From NCBI GenBank assembly GCA_951799445.1, contig OX637297.1, forward strand, positions 11,408,001-11,472,000: 64,000 nt of DNA. The letters are read 5' to 3'. The translations under genes and the position numbers were made by a program. This stretch comes from Pseudisothecium myosuroides. Taxonomy: Eukaryota; Streptophyta; Bryopsida; Hypnales; Lembophyllaceae. Under the pieces are notes generated by a model. That model saw only the letters and a program-made list of their open reading frames with translations. It made no database searches and was not told the origin of the DNA. This document shows, in pieces, positions 56,880-64,000 of this stretch. Every line of letters begins with the position of its first letter. Position 1 is the first letter of the stretch.

Positions 56880-57195
56880 GCGTTGAAAAAACAAAGAAGG
56901 TGCTTAGTACTACTCAATGGTGCTTAGTGCTGACTAGTGGTGCTTAGTGGTGCTCACTGCTGCTTAGTGGTGCTTAGTGTTGCTTAGTGGTGCTCACTAG
57001 TGCTTAGTACTCACTAGTGGTGCTTACTGGTGCTTATTGGTGGTCATTGCGCAGTGGTTTAGGGTTGCTTATTCCTTATTTAGCAAGTGAAGACCTTCTT
57101 TCTAAGTGCTTATGCAAATTTCTTGCTTATTCCTTATTTAGCAAGTGAAGACCTTTCTAAGTGCTTATGCAAATTGCTTGCTTATTCTATATGAT
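56880..57195 (+). repeat. Short tandem repeats and a duplicated 58-bp segment
   Basis: TGGTGCTTAGTG/TGCTCACT words repeat about fifteen times (56915-57050). They are followed by a near-perfect direct duplication of TTGCTTATTCCTTATTTAGC plus AAGTGAAGACCT and AAGTGCTTATGCAAATT (57065-57122 and 57123-57180). This is probably intronic. Confidence 0.6.
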
Positions 57196-57216
57196 ACTCT
57201 GTGTGCATGGTCTCAG

Positions 57217-58016
57217 TCTAGTCTCAAGCATTCAGATTGGGGGTCATGTGGATCCATACAACAAGATTTAGATCCGGTTAGTGGAGGACGGAATGCAGCC
57301 AAAGCAAGTGTGCATAGGCTGCCATCCCTTGCAAGTAACACTCCGTCTGAAGAACCGGCCAATTGTGAATTAGGGCTAGCGGTTTCGAACTCACAAGGAC
57401 AAGAAGTAGATTCTCTTGAGAAGAATCGCAGCGTCAAACGTTGTGCAATTGTACCTGGAGACCTCATTGTAGATCCAGGTACAAACATGATTGCCACCAA
57501 GTTTTGAATAATGAGTGCCCCTAGTTTAGGCTACAGAGTAATGCTAAGTCTAATGCCATTCATATTGATTGAAATTTGCCACAGAACCTTTGGTGGAGGC
57601 AGAAAGAGAGCGATGTGGTAAGCTTGCTTGCAACCTATTGGATTTAAGAGCTTTATAGGGTGTAAAACTTATTCCTGCTTTTTGAATTACAGTTCCATGG
57701 GTAGGTTGCAATTGCAGGAGGGTTTTCATACTTTGCTCCCTTTATGCAGAGAATTCAAAACTTCTCAGTGAATGTGAGCTTCCTGACAATCCAAAGCTCA
57801 GATGAACACTGCTACAGAGACATGTAGATCTGCCAGAAGATGATGGAGAATGGGAGGAAAAAGGTAGCTCTAAATGCTTTAGAAGAAAAGAATGTAGATA
57901 TGGCAGTCGAATTAGACACTCAAGTGGAATCAAACGGGGAGGAAACAACAAAATGCACCGCCACTGAGAAGGGTAAGGCCAAATCAAAGGGCTCAAAAAG
58001 AAAGACACGGGAGTAG
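57217..58016 (+). pseudogene. Candidate C-terminal exons of the coiled-coil/RING gene
   Basis: Open stretches with plausible splice borders: 57217-57479 (SSLKHSDWGSC..., donor CCAG/GTACAA); about 57584-57618 between TTGCCACAG and GTAAGC; and from about 57749 after TTTATGCAG to TAG 58014-58016. The last has a TAG at about 57809 and a basic end (KGKAKSKGSKRKTRE) that could be a nuclear localisation signal. Assignment to the upstream gene rests on strand and proximity only. Confidence 0.35.
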
Positions 58017-58710
58017 ATTCCATGTATGGCTGCAAGCAGAGTTTCTACTCGAGCTGACAGTAAACAAAAATAAAAAATAAATTGTTTGGGACTCTGACAG
58101 CATTGGGCAATCAAATGGTACAGCAGGTGTTATCTTATTACCCCAATACCCTGAATTGGTTGTTTTTGAGTTCTTTCATAGTCTCATTTTTCCTCAAATA
58201 CATGGAACGCCCATTTGGAAGTCTCATTCCTTGTACCTCAGGTATATGGTCATGTACGGTCATGTACATGTACATGTACTGAAACATACGTGTCCTTGCG
58301 GTAGTACCATACTACCGTGATGACGATGGTACAACTTCTAAATGACTTGTACGGAAAATCTTAGTGAAATCTGAGTAAAATCTTCATCAACAGTTTTTTA
58401 CATTAGGATGTTAAATCAGCATGGTCTTATAATACTCAGATTGGACCCAAAACACCTGTGATATATTTTGTATCAATTATGAATACTGCTTGAGATGATG
58501 AATTTGGATATGCTCTCTACTGACTAAACTTGCTACTGTTTTCTGCCATGATAAAATGAATTGCAGGTACTTTGTACTGCTGTCACCAGAAGCCTACAAA
58601 TTCAGGAGATGGAGAGGCAGGCTCCACCAGTTGAACGCTTAAGAACTTGGAAATTCTTGCACCTAGCCCCTCTCTTACGCAGTTCCTTTCCCAACTATTA
58701 GAGATAGAGA

Positions 58711-59426
58711 ATGGCGTCTTCTTCAAAGCAGGATAGAAGCAGCAAAGGACACAAACATGGCGGAGGGTCCCAATAGAACAAGCTGACCTTCGAGAGGATG
58801 GTGAAGAAGTCTACTTTCACCACAGCGGTGCGTTCCTACAATCCTCCGGTTTTAGTGTCGCGTGACCATTTCGATTTGTGAACCACTGCTGGGTCCACTC
58901 TTCCTCCTTCTAGCAGTAATGTAGCGTGTGCATGTATTCTTTCTATTTTTAGGAAGCACGAATCCCATGAGTGACCTCGAGCGGCGTGGCTAATGTTGCA
59001 CTTGCTTAACGCTGAATTTAGGGATTGATGATTGATGCTGTAGATTCATTAGTCCAAATTGGGTTGAATTCAGGAATGCTTGACTAAAAATAATAGTGTT
59101 TAGCACCCTAGTCTGTATGTCAAAATCATATAGCTCATTGGATTTGTGGACTTGCATTGCAGACTGTGCCCGTGAATCTTGTTCGTTCACATGGAGACCA
59201 CATAGAGAAATTTGTGCAAATTCAATCAGATGAAGAAAGTGCGGTTTGAAATGTCACGCTCAATGTGCAGGTGAACTCCAAAACCGGAGAGGCCGAATTT
59301 AAATTTGGGAGTGTCTAGAAAGACTTCATCGCCTCTAATTGCCTACGGGAAGGCGACAAACTCACATTCACACTCACTGACACGTCCAAGTCCTTTGTCT
59401 ACATAACGCGCCACAAAAACCAATGA
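58711..59426 (+). pseudogene. B3 DNA-binding domain gene remnant
   Basis: ATG at 58711 opens MASSSKQDRSSKGHKHGG, broken by TAG 58774-58776; coding-like sequence (VKKSTFTTAVRSYNPPVLVSRDHF) continues to about 58880. A second exon, 59163-59426 after TTGCATTGCAG, reads TVPVNLVRSHGDHIEKFV, then GEAEFKFGSV.KDFIASNCL and REGDKLTFTLTD...FVYITR. This is the C-terminal half of a plant B3 domain (family pattern W.DF...N.L.EGD...F). TGA and TAG interrupt it, the latter at the conserved Trp (TGG to TAG). B3 proteins are plant transcription factors. This copy cannot make an intact domain. Confidence 0.7.
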
Positions 59427-60202
59427 GGAGGTGGACCCTGATTTGGAGTGAGGCAAGCATGGCAGTTTTAGTTTAACTGAGGGTGTTGAGACCGTGGAAC
59501 TCCTGCGAGCTTAAGATAGAATTGGAAGTTATTAGTCCATGTAGAAAATCAGATTGATGTTTGGAAGGGCTACTTTTGCATGCATGCAGGCTACGGTTGC
59601 AAGCAAGCGGTTTTGTAGGGCGGCTTTACGTTTTGAGAGTGGTACTCAGAGTACTGAAGTGGAAGTTGTTCATTTCATGGAGGAGGGAGTTTTAGGGCAG
59701 CCATTACTTGGCGTTTTCAGTCCATGCATGAACACTACTTTTTGTTTTTGACAAGGCGTTTAGACAATAAAGATGTGGTTTCATATTTATGACTGCACTT
59801 TTTACTCTAAAATGGGCAACTCCCTTCCCTGAGTACAGTCTATCAAAATGTGCATATGAAAGAAACTAGCGCTGCCAAAGACTTGTTCATTTCTTGAGAC
59901 ATGTACCCATAAACATACTTCAAGTAGGTCGGCTTCATGTAGCGCAGGATTAGTTTCGTTGAACTTGTTTTAAAAATCTTTCTTTGTGTTTTGCTTTCTC
60001 CCGAATTCCAGAAATCACAACAACTATATTGAGTTTGACAAGGCCATTCACATAGTGCAATAGAAGTCCAATGAAATGTAGTGACAATCATGTAGAAATC
60101 AGATGACTTTCATTGATGTTGAACAAGGCCATTCACATAGTGCCATAGAAGTCCAATGAAACCCAGTCACATAGTTAAGTAGAAAATTAGATTACTTTCA
60201 TT
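59427..60202. other. Intergenic DNA with a local duplication
   Basis: No gene is supported. A segment with TTGA(C/A)AAGGCCATTCACATAGTG and CATAGAAGTCCAATGAAA is duplicated at about 60035-60078 and 60120-60165. Confidence 0.45.
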
Positions 60203-60678
60203 GATATTGTGGGAGTACGAAAACTTAGAATAAAGGAAAATAGCATAGGAATAGGGTAGGAGTTAGTCAAAAATTTCAAAACTTTGGTAAGAAGTAAGAA
60301 ATTAGATCCGGATACAGATAGATTCCGGATAGTTAGAATCCGAGATTTCAGATCCTTTAAACCGGGTTCTTTCGAGAGCAAAAGCGGATCTTAAATCCGA
60401 GTTAGGTTGGATCGGAACGAGCTACGGAATAGGTATCCGACCTACGCCGCTAGGGAACCGTTACGGGAACGGACCTCTTTCCGTTCGCCAAGTGGAACGG
60501 TCGGCAGCTCCACTAGTACTTAAACCGTCGCCAGACCTAATCTTCCTCATTCTTCACTTTGCTGATTGTCTTACGCACTTAGCTGAGAGAAAGAGTGGTG
60601 AGTTAGAGATCGCGACAGGGAGAGACGGGTGAGGTCGGTGCCGATTGCACCGGATTTAGTAGTCGGTGTCGGTAAACT

Positions 60679-62580
60679 ATGGCGGAGTCCAGCAAACCGG
60701 TAGCGCGCCGACCTTCTGTCACAGCTCGGATAGTTAGACCGGCCATACCCGCCGACCCAGCGCATTGGAAGGAGTTAGAGACAGATCTGACCCGGATGGG
60801 GTGCGTAGGTTTGATCCACCGACCGTGGAATGTTAAGAACGCGGAGATGTTGGAGCAGCTGATCTCAGGAGTCCCGAATCAGTTCGAGTTGATTGTGAGA
60901 GGCCAACCCGGAGCATGGACGGCGGATGTATGGGCTGACGTATACGGGTTTGGGAAGGACGGATCCGGATTAGATTCTTGGGTAGAGACGTACGGGATTG
61001 GGAAGTTCCGTAATCCGGTTACCACTAAGGACGGATACCCAGTGAGTGACTGTAAGGATGCTAGGCAGAACCGGGTGTTGGAATTTTTGATTCCAATCAT
61101 GTATCCGGAAAAGCCCACCCGAGTTACGGTTACGGTGGCCAACACTATCTTTGGAGCTTTAGAAGATAAGGTAGTTCACTGGGGGAAAGTCCTAGCCGGG
61201 ATAGTAAAGAAGCTCGTGTCGCACGTAGAGAAGGGGAAGCCGAGTCTTCTCAGTCCGTACCTGTTTCACCTGTATCACCATCAGGAGGTGCTGACGAGTG
61301 AAGAGATGGTGATTTACAACACCGGATTAGAAATAGTGAAGTATGGCCTCACGCACGAAATTCCACCGGATACCCCAATCGAGGGGGAGGAGGAGGAAGA
61401 AGAAGAAGACGAAGACGAGGAAGAAGAACCGCAGCAGCAGGACCTGGTCGACAAACGGGAGAAGAGAAGGAAGTCGACCAATCCGAACTCGAGGGTGGAA
61501 CAGTCAACCCCGGAAAAAGGAGAGTCAAGTCAGCCCCCGGGATCGGAAATGCAGTCAGACTTCTTCGACGTCGGAACACAGTGGATGGAGGAGGCTAAGC
61601 ACATGCACTTTGACATGTCGGATATGATCCTGGGAATTGCTGCGGAGCTGAAGGTGGAGCCGGAAGATATCATAAAGGAGATCCGGCGACTACCGAGCCC
61701 GGATCTGATTCGTGAGAAGGACGAGCGGATCAAGAGCTTGGAGAAGGAAAGGGATGACCTGTTAGGTCGGGTGAATTGGGCGGAGACGGATGCCGCAGTT
61801 ACACGGCAGAAGGAGACGGAAGCTCTCCAACTCGTCCACAATTTGACCGCGTTGGTGGAGCAGCCCTCGGAAGCTGTGATCAAATCCCGACTCTTCAGCA
61901 ATCAGCTGAGTGGCACAGGCCACTTATCCGGGTCCAAGGTGGTAACCATCTTGGTGGACTTCTAGGCCCGGATGGAAGGAATTTTGAAGGAGATGGCGCA
62001 ACTGTGGGGGCACCTCGACCCAAACAAGCCCTTGGACTTCACCCACTTTCCGGAGCTGCCCAACGTCGACTTGTTGAAGACGCCCCAAAATCCGGGGCCA
62101 AGGATCAGTCTACAGCCATCTCCAAGACCTACTCCAAGTCAGACACGGATCCAGACGAAGACCACTAAGTTCGGCCAGACAAGGAGTATCCAGTCGATTC
62201 CGGTAGTAGCAGGAAGTACCGTTCCGACATCCAAAACATCCGTCTGGAGCGATTTAATCCACCGGATGGGGGCCTTGTCAAACCCAGCTCGGACCAATCC
62301 GGTCGACTTTACACATATGCAGAAGGCATCGCCCAAGAAGAATACAACACCGATTCAGCTAGACGATTCACTCGAGAGAGAGACCAGAGTGGAGATGATC
62401 CAGGAGTCCGAGAAGGGGGGATTCACTTCCGGGGATGAGACGGCCTCGGATGACGACCCGCCGCCGATCAAGCGGAAGATTCCGACCCGGGCTGCAACAA
62501 AATCTACTCCACCGAAAACGAGCAGGAAACCACCTGCAGGGCCGAGTAGCAGCTCGAAGAAATCAAAGCGGGGAAAGTAG
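60679..62580 (+). pseudogene. Element-encoded coiled-coil protein, copy C (one nonsense codon)
   Basis: A 634-codon frame starting MAESSKPVARRPSVTAR and aligned with the copy A/B protein: LTRMGCVGLIHRPW, VPNQFELIVRGQPGAWT, KDGYPVSDCKDARQNR, YPEKPTRVTVTVANTIFGAL and SPYLFHLYHHQEVLT. A glutamate run (residues about 235-250) and a coiled coil (IREKDERIKSLEKERDD) follow in the same order. A single TAG at 61963-61965 breaks it; downstream codons stay open to a basic C-terminus (SSSSKKSKRGK). The tail lacks the D/Q repeats of A and B. The function is unknown. Confidence 0.75.
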
Positions 62581-62764
62581 TTAGTTAATATGTTTGCAGT
62601 ATTAGGATTTTGAATCTGGAGTGGATTTTCCGTGCGTGGGGCCCGGTTCCGAATTCTTAGGAGTAGTTGACTTTGAACTTTCCGGATATTACGGTTGGTT
62701 ACTGATTGGTCACTTGGATTTTCAGGTGTTCTTTTTTTGGCTTTTTGTTTGGGCTTTTTAAGTG

Positions 62765-62784
62765 GAGGGCAGCTTGTTGCCCTC
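62765..62784 (+). other. Perfect 7-bp hairpin downstream of copy C coding frame
   Basis: GAGGGCA/TGCCCTC around a 6-base loop, 185 bases after the stop codon. The sequence is unrelated to the hairpin of A and B but the stem length and place match. Confidence 0.55.
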
Positions 62785-63721
62785 TCATTCCATCCTTGCC
62801 CATTTTGTGTGCATTAGTTTATGTTCATATTCTCTTTTCTCTAATCTGAGCCACTAAGTGGACATTCGGATTTCTGGCTATGTGTGCGTTTTCTTGAGTT
62901 GTTTATGGAGTGTCAAAAGTGTGAGAGAGGGCGGGTGTGGGGGAATCCGGGTTGAGAATTAGTTGGACCTGATTTGAGCGAGTAAATTTGTGAGGAAACT
63001 TTACTAGACTTGTGAGTAAGGACTTGCGCGTGGTACCTTTAAATTGCCGTAACGGTGATCCGGTTCTAAGGAGTGGTGCGGATGCGAGTCCGGAATCCAG
63101 GGAGGGTTCCGAGCGGAGATAAGCGACCGCCAGCGGAAAATCGCCACTCACCAGAAGGTCTGCCAACCATAGGATCAGTCTGGTAGATAGATGCACGAAT
63201 CTCTTTCAGTTCCGGCTGTCTTGGTCTGTCGTTGTAGTAGAAGCAGAAGGATGCAATTCTGAGTGATCTGTTTTCCGGGCAAGCTACCCGGGGAATTGTG
63301 AGGATTATTACTTCCTCTACTCTATAATAAAAACTCGGTTAGGATTGTTTTGTGTGAAGTTTTGTGCAGAGAAATAGATGTCTATGAGTGGTGCGTTCCT
63401 ACCCCTCTAAAAGATCAAATGCGGACACCCTGAGGGTAAACAGGGGAATAGAAAACCAGTCGCAGTTAATAAGTGAGACCCGAAATCCGGATCAAATCGG
63501 AAACCGGAAAGGGATAGATCCGGATTGGGATCTGGAAGACCATTGTGTTAGAAATAGGAAAAGAAAGAGGTGTTGCTTGGGTTTTGTTGTTTTGATCAAG
63601 ACCCGGATACTCCTTAGCTTGCTGAAACATACTAGAATCTCCTGGGACGATATTTCGTGTTATCTTATCATCTTTTTGGTGTTAAGGATACTTACGCCTA
63701 GATTGCGCGTACGATAGATAT

Positions 63722-64000
63722 TCAGAATGGGTGAAACCCCACTTTACAAACGCTAATTCTGCCTCAATAGACATCACTCAAAAAGCTATGTATACAAACA
63801 AAGTGTTTATGGGGTGTGCCACTGATCGTGCCGCCCAGAGACGCTCCAGCTTCACTGCCATACAATTGCACCAGGTCACAAATTCAAATAAGCAGAGGCC
63901 TAAATACATTGTCTACAACACTAGTGAAGGAATACAAGCACGCATTCCAAGCCAAATGGACCTATTACCTTAAACCCAAAACTGCGTGGCTGTAGTTTTC
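63722..64000. other. Right flank
   Basis: An open stretch 63731-63973 has no recognised motif and may be chance. Nothing else is supported. Confidence 0.3.

Larger units (their letters stand above)
60208..63716 (+). mobile_element. 3.5-kb coding LTR-like element, diverged copy C
   Basis: Flanked by a perfect GATAT (60203-60207 and 63717-63721). The left end is TGTGGGAGTACG and the right end GCGTACGATA; the final TA may be a decayed CA. The layout repeats copies A and B: GGATCC/ATCCGG-rich leader, one long frame, a hairpin 185 bases after the stop, then about 0.9 kb of noncoding DNA. Nucleotide similarity to A and B is low but the encoded proteins are clearly homologous. No enzyme is encoded. 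Confidence 0.7.

Overview
The window reads as nuclear DNA of a land plant. Three things point there: a decayed plant-type B3 DNA-binding domain gene, interstitial plant telomere motif (TTTAGGG), and short GT-AG introns. Two genes of the DUF7869-like type, common in plant and metazoan mobile-element-like gene sets, make a seed-free lineage (bryophyte, lycophyte or fern) plausible, but that is inference. Most of the window is repeats and decayed genes. No rRNA, tRNA or CRISPR locus was recognised, and no reverse transcriptase or integrase was found.

Left third (1-20.9 kb): two inverted copies of a 3,480-bp element (741-4220 minus, 16232-19711 plus) bracket a 12-kb segment. Each copy starts TGTCGCA, ends TGCGACA, and encodes a ~589-residue coiled-coil protein broken by stops. 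The segment between them holds the C-terminal half of a DUF7869-like gene (4226-5866). The N-terminal half lies beyond the second copy on the other strand (20911-19712). Joining the halves through a shared 5-bp CTAGG restores one open 946-residue frame. The simplest history is insertion of an element into the gene, followed by an inversion by recombination between the two inverted elements. A second, decayed DUF7869-like paralogue (14471-11080) sits inside the inverted segment, among at least 14 copies of an 18-bp palindrome.

Middle (20.9-35.8 kb): this part is gene-poor. It carries two long arrays of TTCACCT...AGGTGAA palindromes, one directly upstream of the DUF7869-like gene and one directly upstream of the next gene, plus an inverted pair of repeat clusters (24.8-25.6 and 30.7-31.9 kb).

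Right half (35.8-59.4 kb): all recognisable genes here are on the plus strand. They are a decayed gene with a ParB/DGQHR-like domain followed by a methyltransferase-like segment; a gene with an FCP1/NIF-type phosphatase-like domain; a gene with coiled coils and a RING-like zinc-binding region; and a B3 pseudogene. The coiled-coil/RING gene is split within an exon by a 10.5-kb insertion at 44195-54714. That insertion is two nested LTR-like units of 5.1 and 5.4 kb, each with TG...CA ends and a 5-bp target duplication, and with no internal retroelement genes.

Right edge (60.2-63.7 kb): a third, diverged relative of the 3.5-kb coding element, flanked by GATAT. Together the five mobile units look like very large solo-LTR-like units that carry promoters and their own coding exons.
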